From Tritrichomonas musculus (Eukaryota > Parabasalia > Tritrichomonadida > Tritrichomonadidae), in assembly GCA_039105265.1 (NCBI GenBank), contig JAPFFF010000020.1, positions 2,373,001 through 2,437,000 on the forward strand: a stretch of DNA of 64,000 bases, given 5' to 3'. Below are positions 19,189-30,396 of this stretch, in pieces (the stretch's first letter is position 1; each line of letters begins with the position of its first letter). The notes under the pieces are model-generated. The model saw nothing but the letters and a program-made list of their open reading frames with translations, was not told the origin of the DNA and made no database searches. A program made the position numbers and the translations under genes.

Positions 19189-20709
19189 ATGACTAAATCA
19201 GAAGAAGAAAAACTTGATGTATTTAACATTAAGAATTCAGAGCCTGAGCCCTCCATTCCCAATGTTATTTTCAGACTGAATGATTGTTCTGAATTACAAA
19301 CATATTTTGAAGATAAGACAGGAATCGACATTATTAAAGCCTTTGTTTCTGATGGGAAACATTCTCTAAAAGATCAAAAATTTTGGATTTGTGCAAATTC
19401 GAAAAAGATAATTAATCCGAAACCAAAAGCAGCAGAACCAGCCACGCCTCTTTCCACGCAAATATATTCTCAATCCACACCATCTTTACACAAGAGTCTT
19501 GAGAAATTCATGCAGAAACGCTCAATACTGAACAAAACGATAAAATCGGTCAAATCGAGTCAAAAAGTGGCCAAAAGTGAAGTCAAAGAGAGAACAGATA
19601 AGCCCAAAAGGAAGTTCACTTACACCAAGACAACGATAATCATCAGAGGAAGGCAATCATCTCATTTCCGCGCAATTGACCTCAGTGAAATAAAGACGAT
19701 GAAAGACCTGCTTGAAAAGGCAAACTACGACTGCCGGAAAGAGATGATACAAGTGACGTACAGCGAGGAAAAGAAGAATCAAACAGAGCCATTGAATTTA
19801 ATTGAAGAAGAAGAAGATCAAGAAATGACGAGGTCAATTGAATTCATCATAACCGTTTATGATAAGGATAATCAAATTGAATGCAAGGTTCACGAGCCAG
19901 TTGACCTTGATTTGGTTTTAGGAAAGTCGGTACGAGACATCCGTGACGGTTTGATGAGCCAATTCAAAGCGGATTCAAAAAAATCACACAAAAATTTCAC
20001 CAAGAAATTGACCAAGAAAAAAACCGCCGGCTCATTGAAAAAGAAAGATTTCAGGCCAAAGACAACCAACGACACAGAAGTCAAGGATAGCGAGTACAGC
20101 GTTGTCCTAATATCAGACAAGTCGAAGATCATGAGCGATTACGTTGACCAGAACAAAATGGATTTTTCACAAATTGACAAGAAAGTGGTTACAAATAAAA
20201 TCTATGTATTTTTTTTGAGAAATGATGTGATAAACTTCAATGAAATTTCATTGAATTTAAATCCGGTTTGTATCAAATATTACGAGAAGCCAGTTATGAA
20301 AGTTCAAAATATTGATGTTGTTGATCTTAAAGAGCCAGAAAATGTTGTCTGCAAAGTTGAAGTTGGTGATATGAATTTGAATGCAATGACCGTTAGTCAT
20401 CTCAATCATATTGTTTCAGAAAAAATGGGAAAAAGTGTAGATGACATTTCGTTGTTTGCCGTGAGAGATGGGAGCACAGTCTACTTGGCTGATGACAACG
20501 AAATTGTGCAGAAAATAATCGATCAGACAGGATCGTTTCAGTTCTTGTACACAGAAGTGACGAACAGGAAAAGCATGCCACCAAGGATGATGCGCAATTT
20601 CAGAAATATCTCGAAGGGAATGATGACAGACGACGAAATTAACAATATTTATATCCACTCAGGAAGAAGCTCTGATATTTCAATATCCACGGTTCAATTT
20701 TATGCTTAA
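19189..20709 (+). CDS. unrecognised protein, possible ubiquitin-fold/Ras-binding-type domains
   Basis: 506 residues from ATG 19189. The N-terminal ~80 residues have V-I-F-R-L-N-D and W-I-C-A-N-S strands. A basic Ser/Lys linker (~90-145) follows, then T-T-I-I-I-R-G-R-Q, a Glu-rich loop, I-E-F-I-I-T-V-Y-D, and a lysine-rich stretch (~260-285). The C-terminal ~90 residues (L-N-A-M-T-V-S-H-L-N-H-I-V ... V-Y-L-A-D-D-N-E) have the strand-helix pattern of a ubiquitin-like or PB1-like fold. No catalytic motif is seen. It could be a cytoskeletal or signalling adaptor; this is only an impression from secondary-structure pattern. Frame is intact and the composition is that of a cellular gene. Confidence 0.6.
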   Translation: MTKSEEEKLDVFNIKNSEPEPSIPNVIFRLNDCSELQTYFEDKTGIDIIKAFVSDGKHSLKDQKFWICANSKKIINPKPKAAEPATPLSTQIYSQSTPSLHKSLEKFMQKRSILNKTIKSVKSSQKVAKSEVKERTDKPKRKFTYTKTTIIIRGRQSSHFRAIDLSEIKTMKDLLEKANYDCRKEMIQVTYSEEKKNQTEPLNLIEEEEDQEMTRSIEFIITVYDKDNQIECKVHEPVDLDLVLGKSVRDIRDGLMSQFKADSKKSHKNFTKKLTKKKTAGSLKKKDFRPKTTNDTEVKDSEYSVVLISDKSKIMSDYVDQNKMDFSQIDKKVVTNKIYVFFLRNDVINFNEISLNLNPVCIKYYEKPVMKVQNIDVVDLKEPENVVCKVEVGDMNLNAMTVSHLNHIVSEKMGKSVDDISLFAVRDGSTVYLADDNEIVQKIIDQTGSFQFLYTEVTNRKSMPPRMMRNFRNISKGMMTDDEINNIYIHSGRSSDISISTVQFYA

Positions 20710-20805
20710 CTGAATGACTTTTTGAATATAAATAAATTAGTAATTTTTTTATTCTTATTCTTATTATTATTATTTGTGAGATTACATTAAATATTTATGC
20801 ACTTG

Positions 20806-20879
20806 AATCAAAAACGATAAGACACCTTTGGTCAAAATTGAATTAAATTTCACCTTTGGGTGTCTTATCGTTTTTGATT
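20806..20879. repeat. 21-bp inverted repeat (hairpin)
   Basis: Perfect 21-bp arms at 20806-20826 and 20859-20879, containing AAACGATAAGACACC, are separated by a 32-bp loop holding a direct repeat ACCTTTG. It lies about 100 bp after the gene ending at 20709. It may be a transcript-end hairpin or a very small inverted-repeat element. Confidence 0.75.
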
Positions 20880-21504
20880 TTAGTTTATGTAATGCTAGAA
20901 ATGTTTCTTTAAAAACTTTAAAAATATTTTTAAAAATCAAACATTTCAATGGAAATATTGCAGCTCATACTCAGATGATGCTCTGGAAAATGTATCAAGA
21001 TTTTTTTGCTTGTGATCAAAAAATTGATTTATTCTATTATATATTTAGTTTTATTAATCATTAATATCATGACTTATATCAGGATATACTCTTTTCTTTT
21101 TTTTACAAAAAAAAAAAAAAAAAAAAAAAAAAACTAACTCGATATTTGAGATATCAAAATGCATTTTAATCGACTTATAATGAATATCATAACACGAAAA
21201 CAGATAAACTTTGTTTAGTATTTTTTATATATTATTTAATATCAATATTAAATGAATCGATTGAATTCAATTGTTTGAATAGAAATATTTTGAAAAATTG
21301 AATTACTTCGTTCGATTTTAATTTTTTGTGATATCAATAAAATACATTACATTTGAAACTTATTGAACACTTTTACTATTCATAACACTTTATATTTCAT
21401 TAATTAATTGATGTTTTTAGTTATCTTGTTCGTATAAATAAAAAAAAAAAAAAATCTATATAAAAAGATTAAAAAATTAATTTATTAAAAATTCCATTAT
21501 CGAT
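20880..21504. other. AT-rich intergenic with a long poly-A tract
   Basis: No convincing gene. A poly-A tract of roughly 30 bases lies at about 21105-21132. A short open stretch at 20880-21064 lacks a usable start and is not supported. Confidence 0.6.
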
Positions 21505-22809
21505 TTAATGGAGAGAAGGTAATTTGGAAGTAGTTTTGGTTGGTTTGTTTGGAATTTGAGGAATCTTTGTTTTGTGCTGTTTAACAAATGCTTCAACGTT
21601 TTTGATTTCAGTCTTATTTAATTGAATCAAATTGTAGTGATTTCTTTCCATGCTATCAAGAATAACTTCGAAGCTTGGTCGATCTTTACTTTCAAAGTTC
21701 CAGCAGGCATTGATCAGTTTCTTTGAGAAGTCGGTGAATGAAGAAGGAAGTTCCGCTTTCTTGCCTTTGAACATGTCACTCAACTTGATTTCTGGAAGTT
21801 CTCCACCACTCAGAATGAAGAAGACAACAACTCCAAATGAGTAAACATCAACTTTTTCATCGTAATTTTTTGCTCTATCAATGATTTCTGGTGCCATGAA
21901 CATTAGACTTCCAGAGCCACGCGTCATCGTTTGTTCTTCAATCGTCATGATTTTAGAGATACCAAAATCACAGATCTTCACTCTTCCATCACTTCCAATC
22001 AGAATGTTCGTCGGTTTCAAGTCACGATGAATGATCTTCTTGCTGTGAATGTATTTCATCACTTCCGCAATCTGGTAGATGATTTCAACAACTTCTTCTT
22101 TCGAGAAGACTTTGTCTTCAATCGCCTTTTGCAAGTTGCTCGGACAGTATTCCAGAAGGATGCTCGGCGGGATGTTTTTGTTGCTCATGAAAATTCCAAT
22201 CGCATCAACAACGTTCGGGTGGTCAAGCATGTTGATGATTTCATATTCTTGGATGAAATTTTGAAGATTTTTGAAGTTTGACTTGTTGACAATCATCTGC
22301 TTCAGAGCATAAATCTGCTTCATCGCAACTTTCATCACTTTGCCACCACCACCCGAACCAAGTTCTTCAAGTTCTTCAAGTTTTTCAAGTTCTTCTTCCC
22401 CAAGAATTCGGATGCTGGATCCATCATTTCCCTGGTTGCCGCCTGGACGGTTTCTCTGCTCATTCGATGTGCGATCTTTCTCTTTCAGTTTGCAATTTTC
22501 TTTCTTCAGTTCTGCTGCTTCTTCTTGAAGTTGACGTTTTTCTTTCTCAAGATCATTCATTTTGTCTTTCAGTTCAACATTTTCTTTGGTCAGTTCTGCA
22601 TTCTTCTTTTCTAGTCGTTTGATTTCTTCTTCCTGTTCACGATTCTTGATGACCAGTGAGTCTTTTTCTTGTTCCGCTGGCTGAAATTTCTTTGCTTTTG
22701 GATTCTTCGTTTTTGTTTTGCTTGTTTTGATCGGTCCTTTAGATAGAAGGTCAACAATTTCTCGATGATTTTTTTCTCTAGCATAGTCAATGGCAGCTTT
22801 GTGAATATT
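21505..22809 (-). CDS. protein kinase region of an ankyrin-kinase gene
   Basis: The reverse strand is open from 22809 to the stop at 21505. It begins with a terminal ankyrin-like unit (H-K-A-A-I-D-Y-A-R-E-K-N-H-R-E-I-V-D-L-L), then a Lys-rich linker and a long Glu/Lys coiled coil. The kinase domain has a glycine loop (G-S-G-G-G-G-K-V), Y-A-L-K, H-R-D-L-K-P-T-N, D-F-G-I-S and A-P-E; all catalytic residues are present. Internal ATGs exist (for example 22560), but the natural start is probably the ATG at 24313 beyond the ankyrin array. The open, motif-complete kinase suggests selection, although the array upstream is full of stops. A Ser/Thr or TKL-like kinase. Confidence 0.75.
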   Translation of the reverse strand, partial: NIHKAAIDYAREKNHREIVDLLSKGPIKTSKTKTKNPKAKKFQPAEQEKDSLVIKNREQEEEIKRLEKKNAELTKENVELKDKMNDLEKEKRQLQEEAAELKKENCKLKEKDRTSNEQRNRPGGNQGNDGSSIRILGEEELEKLEELEELGSGGGGKVMKVAMKQIYALKQMIVNKSNFKNLQNFIQEYEIINMLDHPNVVDAIGIFMSNKNIPPSILLEYCPSNLQKAIEDKVFSKEEVVEIIYQIAEVMKYIHSKKIIHRDLKPTNILIGSDGRVKICDFGISKIMTIEEQTMTRGSGSLMFMAPEIIDRAKNYDEKVDVYSFGVVVFFILSGGELPEIKLSDMFKGKKAELPSSFTDFSKKLINACWNFESKDRPSFEVILDSMERNHYNLIQLNKTEIKNVEAFVKQHKTKIPQIPNKPTKTTSKLPSLH

Positions 22810-24313
22810 TTATTTCAAAATTCCATAAATCATTCAATTTTTCAATACCATGAAAAAAGTTAGATTTGAATTATATGAATGTTTTTGATTTAAAATGTCT
22901 TGAATGTTGATATCAATGCCTTCTTGTCTTATTAATAGTTCAACAATTTCTTTACGGCCATAATATGCAGCATAAATCAACGCCGTAGAATTAAATGTTC
23001 GAGTTAAATTCCATAAATCATTCAATTTTTCAATATCATGAAAAAAGTTAGATTTGAATATCATGAATGTTTTTGATTTAAAATGTCTTGAATGTTGATA
23101 TCAATGCCTTCTTGCCTTATTAATAGTTCAACAATTTCTTTACGGCCTTCTTCTGCAGCATGAATCAACGCCGTCTTATTAAATGTTCGAGTTAAATTCC
23201 ATAAATCATTCAATTTTTCAATCAAATGAAAAAAGTTAGATTTGAATTCCATGAATGTTTTTGATTTAAAATGTCTTGAATGTTGATATCAATGCCTTCT
23301 TGCCTTATTAATAGTTCAACAATTTCTTTATGGCCATTCCATGCAGCAAGAATCAACGCCATCCAATTAAATGTTCGAGTTAAATTCCATAAATCATTCA
23401 ATTTTTCAATTGAATGAAAAAAGTTAGATTTGAATTTTATGAATGTTTTTGATTTAAAATGTCTTGAATGTTGATACCAATGCCTTCTTGCCTTATTAAT
23501 AGTTCAACAATTTCTTTATGGCCTTCTTCTGCAGCATGAATCAACGCCGTCTTATTAAATGTTCGAGTTAAATTCCATAAATCATTCAATTTTTCAACAA
23601 AATGAAAAAAGTTAGATTTGAATCCAATGAATGTTTTTGATTTAAAATGTCTTGAATGCTGATATCAATGCCTTTTTGGCTTATTAATAGTTCAACAATT
23701 TCTTTATGACCTTTTTCTGCAGCAAAAATCAACGCCGTCTTATTAAATGTTCGAGTTAAATTCTATAAATCATTCAATTTTTCAATCATATGAAAAAAGT
23801 TAGATTTGAATTTCATGAATGTTTTTGGTTTAAAATGTCTTGAATGTTGATATCAATGCCTTCTTGCCTTAGTAATAGTTCAACAATTTCTTTACGGCCA
23901 TAATATGCAGCCCAAATCAACGCCGTATAATTAAATGTTCGAGCTAAATTCCATAAATCATTCAATTTTTGCAATGCCATGAAAAAAGTTAGATTTGAAT
24001 TCTATGAATGTTTTTGATTTAAAATGTCTTGAATGTTGATATCAATGCCTTCTTGCCTTAGTAATAGTTCAACAATTTCTTTATGGCCTTCTTCTGCAGC
24101 ATGAATCAACGCCGTATCATTAAATGTTCGAGCTAAATTCCATAAATCATTCAATTTTTGCAATGCCATGAAAAAAGTTAGATTTGAATTCTATGAATGT
24201 TTTTGATTTAAAATGTCTTGAATGTTGATATCAATTTTTTTGCTTGAAAGAAGTTTTCGAACTTTTTCTAGATTTCCGTCCTTTGATGCTTCTAAAAAAT
24301 CTTTGGTGCTCAT
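22810..24313 (-). pseudogene. 5' part of the ankyrin-kinase gene: 188-bp ankyrin array with stops
   Basis: ATG at 24313 opens MSTKDFLEASKDGNLEKVRK and reaches the first ankyrin unit, then meets TAG. Eight copies of an ~89-bp spacer then alternate with 33-codon ankyrin repeats (T-A-L-I-x-A-A-x-x-G-x-K-E-I-V-E-L-L). The period is 188 bp (189 at the two 5'-most units), measured from the GAAAAAAGTT landmarks at 22852, 23040, 23228, 23416, 23604, 23792, 23981 and 24170. Every spacer has stops and shifts frame, and has no GT-AG ends. If spacers were absent the ankyrin repeats would join exactly, 99 bp each. Either a decayed, homogenised array or sequence removed at RNA level. Confidence 0.7.
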
Positions 24314-25168
24314 GATTTTAATAATTTCAAAAAAATGTAAATATTTTGAGAAGAAAATAACGATGCTTTGAAAATTAAAAGAAAAAATGAAAATAAAATT
24401 CTCAATTTTATTTATGAAATAAAATATAAATATCTTGGGGAAAAAAATATATTCATTGGAAAGAAAATATTTTAGATATTATTTTTTAAGTTATATTTTT
24501 TTAATATATAAAATAATAAGAATAATTTCATTTCATATTATCAAGAAAGAGAATTCATTTATTGATTCACAGTGTTTACAGGAATCGTAATTTATAATTG
24601 TAGTACAAATGGAAAAATAAAAAATTAACAATTTTCTTTTTGAAATTTCACAAGATTATAAAAAAATATGAGCAAATTAATGAATCAAACTATAAATAAA
24701 CAAAATTTCAAAATTTCTGATAATATTATTTATCTTGGAGGTTTAGCTTGTTTGCTCCTATTGAAGGTGGATTTATCGGCCAAAATTAGGAGTTTTAAAA
24801 ATACAGAAATTTCTTTGCCAGGAAACTCACATTTTAAATATCTGGGACTTAAATTATAATTTCATTATATAAGTTTCAGATTGGCAAATCCAATTTCATC
24901 ATCTCAATAAATGATATGATGTAGTATAATCAAAGTCACCATTAAAAACATTACTTATGCTAAACCTCCAAGATATAGACTGATAACATCCCTGTAAAAG
25001 AAGCTCAAAATCTAAATACTCGAGTTCTTAAATAAAAAAGTCCCTTAATATCATAGAGATACCCTCAAAAAGATATGTCATTTTGTATGCTCTAAAAAAA
25101 AAGCTTTTTTTCGAAAGAACGAACTTAAATAAGCCATTTATGGTGCATAGATATACTTATCTTCTACC
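24314..25168. other. AT-rich intergenic
   Basis: No gene supported. A 64-codon ORF at 24668-24859 has no family features. The motif ATCTTGGAGGTTTAGC (24732) recurs inverted near 24960 (GCTAAACCTCCAAGAT), hinting at an old inverted-repeat element of about 240 bp. Confidence 0.55.
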
Positions 25169-25170
25169 TA

Positions 25171-25625
25171 GGCTTGTTATTCTCCCATTCTCGAGATCGA
25201 TAATTGATTAACTTTTTGATATCGATAAATAAATATGCACTGATTTTCGAGATCGATTTCAGAGATCGAGAATTTTTTTCACCGCTTTTGAGAAATATAT
25301 GATAAATATATAATCGTAATTTAATTTCAAATATTCCATAAAAAAGAATGTTTTTTTGATCTTAGTCTTAAAATAAACATCAATACATTATATTATATAT
25401 TTTTAAATATTATAAAATCACAAATACTAATTATAAAAAAAGATAAATCTGCTTGAGATCTCGAGATCTCGGTAATTGATATCAAGTTTACAATTATTTT
25501 TATGTCACATTTCATATCTAATATCATGATAATCGATCATCTCGATATCATATTTTTAAACTGATAATACAGTATCAGATGTTAAAAAGTGACATTTTTG
25601 ATATCGATTCTCAAAATATCAAGCC
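25171..25625. mobile_element. MITE family B, copy 1 (455 bp, TA target site)
   Basis: Begins GGCTTGTTATTCTCC and ends with the near reverse complement (ATATCAAGCC); flanked by TA at 25169-25170 and 25626-25627. The interior is rich in GATATCGAT and CTCGAGATC motifs. A second copy lies inverted at 47040-48305 and shares most of the interior. TA target and short TIRs fit a non-autonomous Tc1/mariner-type element. No ORF. Confidence 0.75.
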
Positions 25626-25730
25626 TAAAAAAATTAAAATACAATATATTATAATATTAAAATATTTTTTGAGTTATTCAATACTCTGGCATCTTTATTT
25701 TTACAAACAAAAAAGCACTATTTGACAAAT

Positions 25731-26154
25731 TTAACTAGGATCTTTAGAATTTTCCTCAATTAATTTATCAACAATTTGATCAAAAGTAGGTATTTCATTT
25801 GGCTTGCTTTCAACGCTTTGTTGAAAATTAGTAAAGACGAATCTCACGATGCAAGCCTCTTCCATTGTCAATGTGAAGCAACCATTTTTATCATTCAATG
25901 ATCCTTCCAATGTTTTAGTCTCCATTTTTAAACGGAAACTTAATTATTTCGCACAAAGCGATCACGTTAAAATCTTTTTCTATTAAAGAATTTGGCCACA
26001 AATTATGACCAAAACTTGAATAAAACAACGAAGTTGACGAATTAGAAGCCAAATAAATTCCAGGACCATAAAAACTGCCATTTATCACCATTCCTTTTAT
26101 TCTTGATGTGTTAATTAGTCCATTTCTTAGTATAAGAGAAAGGCCATTATATCC
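25731..26154 (-). pseudogene. PARP catalytic domain fragment, frameshifted
   Basis: On the reverse strand the frame from 26154 reads L-I-L-R-N-G-L-I-N-T-S and then G-S-F-Y-G-P-G-I-Y-L-A-S, the signature of ADP-ribosyltransferase (PARP) catalytic domains, followed by V-I-A-L-C-E-I-I-K. It stops just before 25925; the next frame starts there with METKTLEG and continues F-T-L-T-M-E-E-A-C-I-V-R-F-V-F to 25731, matching the last PARP strands. A one-base shift at an A-run near 25930 explains this. The N-terminal part, including the conserved His-Gly strand, is missing. Confidence 0.7.
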
Positions 26155-26340
26155 TCACTCAAAAACTTGTAAAGACTGTATTAATTTCAGAAAAAAAAAT
26201 CGAAAGAAGGACTAATAATATTTGAGTAGTCCAATTGTGCTCAACTTCGTGTGGTGAAAAAGTTTTTGAATAAAATGTAATTCGCTGAGTATTGATCATT
26301 TTTAAATTTAAATAGTTTATATATAAAATCAATTAAAGTG

Positions 26341-26730
26341 GCGGGAAAAAGTTGCCAACGGCGGGAAATAGTTGCCAACGATGACCTTTTTAAGGATATA
26401 TTTAAATGAAAGTTATAATTAATTATATTTAAATTATATTAAATATTATTAATATGTAATAAAAAGTAATAATTAAAAAAATATGAAGATATATATATAT
26501 CTTATATTCAATGCTCAATTGAAATGCTAAGAAAAAGTTAACATAAAAATTTTTAAAAAATTTAACAAAATTTGTTTAAAAAAATGAAACATAAACATTT
26601 TTTTATAATTTAAAATGCAACAAATAATGAAACAATGATTTCTTTTTTATATCGTATTGTTTAAATGCTGAAAAAATGCTTTTAAGGCCACCGTTGGCAA
26701 CTTTTTCCTGTCATCGGCAACTTTTTCAGG
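26341..26730. mobile_element. MITE with ~50-bp terminal inverted repeats
   Basis: The left end has GGGAAAAAGTTGCCAACG twice in slightly different form; the right end carries the reverse complement (CGTTGGCAACTTTTTCC, then GGCAACTTTTTCAGG). The interior (~300 bp) is AT-rich without an ORF. The target duplication could not be fixed. Confidence 0.75.
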
Positions 26731-27290
26731 AATCTATATCATCCCCATATAAATCTTTAATTATCAGTTATAAAATTGCTTATTCATTTAGAAATTACAT
26801 TTTCAAAAAAGAAGCCCTTCTTAAAATATCGCAATATTTATATTGTTCACTGTTAATTCAACTTTTATGATTTCTTTAAAATTTAAGTATAAATTAATAA
26901 AGAGAAATGTAAAATTTATTATATTATAAAGCATATCAAAAAAACATTACTTTTGAAATTAGAATTATGAATTTTAATAAAACAATTGAAAAAAAAAAAA
27001 AAGAATTCTCATAAAGTCACTTTATTAAAGTGACAAAAATATCAAAACCAATATTTTAAAATTAAATTTTAAAGATATTTTATATAATATATTTTATAAA
27101 TATTTATTATTATCAGCTACATTATAAATTATTTTGATTCATTCACTATGCATTCAGATAAATGCAAATTTATTAATTATATGATTGAGTGATATTTTCT
27201 CATTTTTTTAATCTATAAATCGAATATCCATTTGATCCATTCTAGAGAAAAAATAATAGTTTATTTGTTACAACTACTTTTATTATTATT
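26731..27290. other. AT-rich intergenic, nothing recognised
   Basis: 560 bp, very AT-rich with poly-A near 26990. A 64-codon ORF crossing the MITE end (26676-26870) is not supported. Confidence 0.6.
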
Positions 27291-28842
27291 TTGGTTGAAA
27301 ATGATTTCAATGATGTCAGAAGTTTTTTTGATTATTCAACTTTTGAAATTTTGATTTTCAATGATTTTTTCATGTATACAAAAAAAAAAAAATTTTTTTT
27401 CATATGTTTATATACAATTTTTATCTTTTTAACTAGATTAGAATCAATATTTATAATGTGAATAATGCAATGGCATGTTTAAATTTTATATTCATCAGTA
27501 ATTTTTTTTGATTGTATTAGTTTTTTCCAAAAAATGGCTTTTCGTATCGAGACAAATATAATGTAATTTTTCTCCAATCATTAAGTTTATTTACTAAATA
27601 AAACATTATGAGCAAAAGAGAAAATGTATATGCATATTATATTCATATTTTTATTTAATGAATTTATCTCTATCCAATAGCAAAATATAAAATATCCAAA
27701 TTTCACATTTTTGGGACATCTTCACTTTTTCAACTTTTTTTTTAAAAAAAATCAATTTTTTGAGAAAAAAATTTTTTTGATCATTTTTTTAATAAAAAAA
27801 AATTTTTTGTATCATTTTTTTCCACTTTTTTGAAAAATATATCAAAAAATTATGCTTGTTTTTAGCAAAGGTATGCTGAAAAAATCTGAAAAAAATATAT
27901 GATAATCAGTAATTGATAGTAATAATAATTACATAAATTTCATGGGGAAATTCCTCATTGTCAGACATATTAAATTTAATATTTACCGATGTCATTAAAA
28001 AAAAAAGCTTTTAATGAAGGAACATTATAGATAATCGATTTTTACATAACTATTCTCATGTATGTATCAAAATTAATAGATTTATAAAATGATCACATAT
28101 TATATAAAATCACATTAGTGAGCATTTGCGTTAAATTAAAGAACTTTGCTGCCCTAAACTTTATAGTATATCGTTTTTTACTTATATTTTTTATTATAAA
28201 TGTTATATACAGTGTCTTAAAAATTTGCGAATTTTCATTAATAATAAAAAATTTCAAAGTAAAACTGAAATAAAAACATAATGAATACATATATCATGTA
28301 ACATATATATTAATTATATATAAATCATTTCATCAATTCCTTTTTTTCACACAAAAAACTCGATTTTGTAAAAAAAATTTAAAAAAATTAAACGTGCCAA
28401 AATTGTATTTCACTGTTTTTTTACTTTAATTATTACTTTTTAAGAAAAATATATTTATTAATATATAAAACATAAAGATAACTCGATTAATAAATTAAAA
28501 TTATCCTATTCCGTAATGGCATTTATGCTCTTTGTTGTAAATTCATAAAATTTTATTTCTAAATTCATTATTTTTTCATCTTGTCGTTGCATTAACTAAT
28601 AAATGACAATATTAAATGATACAATATATTATATTATTACTTATTCTTATTCATTCATACTCCTTGTTATGAGTTCATAGAATCTTATTTCTAAATTTAA
28701 TATTATTTAACTGTTTCATTAAAATATCTAGCATTATACAATATTTTGTGATATTATGTGTTATTACAATGTTATAAATCTTTTATTTATTTTCATATGT
28801 ATCAAATAAAAGGTGTTTCAAAAACGACCGTTTATTTAAAAA
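27291..28842. repeat. left arm of a 1552-bp inverted repeat
   Basis: Matches 32015-33566 as reverse complement. The outer edge is TTGGTTGAAAATGATTTC and the inner edge CGACCGTTTATTTAAAAA. Both arms are 1552 bp, and every segment compared (outer edge, A/T homopolymers near 27380, 28540 region, inner edge) was identical. The arms contain no convincing gene; a 65-codon ORF (28093-28290) is duplicated only because of the repeat. Confidence 0.9.
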
Positions 28843-30394
28843 TTTATAAAATTGCTTTTTTTTTTGAATATTCAATTGGTAAAAATACTATATATATATA
28901 TATTTGTATTTAAATTTATACATTCTTTATTATACTTATTAAATTTACTCTTTTATCAAGAATTTTTCTAAAATGATTATATTTAGATTTTCTACTATTA
29001 TATTATGTTTGACTTAAATAAACGTATAAAAACTTTGCTTTTAGCATTGATAATTAGATTCATGAAAATGAATACATAAATGAATTTATCATGGACTGGT
29101 TTATTTGAATAAACATTATTCTTTCTAAAATTTCAGTAATTGATGAATATTCAGTGATTAAATGAATCATTTTAGTAATTAATTTATATTTTCAGTGATT
29201 AATGTTTGATTTAAAGATTAATTAATCATGAATGATTTCTTTCAAATCAAATTTCATGGAACATCTATTTTCCTTGGTGATTTAAAAGGACTTAATAATA
29301 ATGTTATTCTTTTAAAATATATGGGAAGCTTGTTTTATTTGATTGCAGCTATGGAAAACACACTGAATATCATATCTAACAAATCAGTATGTCATTCAAG
29401 TATAAAAAAAGTAGTACAGGTTTGCTGTGAGCTCTAAAAGGTGGCCCAGGTCTAACAGTACCTGTTATATCGCCAAGGCCATTTATAAATATTTTTTCTC
29501 TATTTTTATTTAATATTTTTTATCTTTATATCAAAAACTAATGTGGGCTAAAAGAAGGAACAATATTAATTTTAAAAATGAATTATTATTATTTAATCAT
29601 TGAAGAATCATTTAATCTTATTCCAGAATGGTACAAAAAGATAATAATACAGTATAATAATCATTTTAAATCGCTTTTATTTTTCAAGCTTGTACTTTTA
29701 CATGAAAAGTTTGCAAATCATCAAGAATTGGAAAAAACGATTAATACAATAGAATACGAATAAAAAGTTAGTGCCATTCATTGCGAGTATGATTGGAGTT
29801 CAACAAATAACATGGGAGATCAAAGTGAAAAGGAAAAAGAAGGATATATAATGCAAAAGGATAAAGAATCAGAAGAATAGCACACCGCATTTTCATACCG
29901 TAAGAGCAATTATTTCTTTATTTCACGCCATACAGTAAGAGCAAATACCAGAAATATGTTGTAAAAAGTTGCTGTTGTAAAACTTTTGATATAGATGATA
30001 ATCAAGTAATCTCAAACTGATATTACAAGGAAGAACAACATGAGATTTTTAATGTTTATGAAAAACCAAATCATATCAATTAAATTATACTTAAATAAAT
30101 AAAATTTATTTGCATGTTTATAAACACTAGAAACAATAAAAATAATGCAGAAAATAATTTTTATATATGATTTTTAATCTTTAATGTAATTGCGTCTATA
30201 AAAAAGTGAATTATTATGACAAGTGAAAAATTTCAATATGCATTTTTTAATTCATTTTTTAAATGAACGTTATCCAGTCAATAATCAAGATATAACAAAA
30301 TTTCTTTTAATATACATTATTGTATAAATTGATAATGTTATAGATTATACTTAAATAAATAAAATTTTTTTATAAATACCAGAAAAATATTATA
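28843..30394. other. left spacer of the inverted repeat, with two doubtful short ORFs
   Basis: AT-rich. A 69-codon ORF at 29228-29437 (MNDFFQIKFHGTSIF) and a 61-codon ORF at 29578-29763 (MNYYYLIIEESFNLIPEWYK) have a higher-complexity sequence than their surroundings and may be gene remnants. Neither shows a recognisable family or a long frame, and I do not call them genes. Confidence 0.45.
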
Positions 30395-30396
30395 TA

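Noticed and set aside
20828-21064. 78-codon ORF after the small hairpin
   Set aside because: It starts at TTG inside the hairpin loop and shows no family features.
22834-24200. Ankyrin spacers as ordinary introns
   Set aside because: No GT at the 5' side, no fixed AG or trichomonad branch/acceptor motif at the 3' side in either orientation.
22834-24200. Programmed frameshift in every ankyrin unit
   Set aside because: Several units have stops (TAG, TAA, TGA) that a single shift would not avoid, and no slippery heptamer is conserved.
28093-28290. 65-codon ORF present twice (also 32567-32764)
   Set aside because: The identical protein is only a consequence of the inverted repeat; composition is that of random AT-rich DNA.
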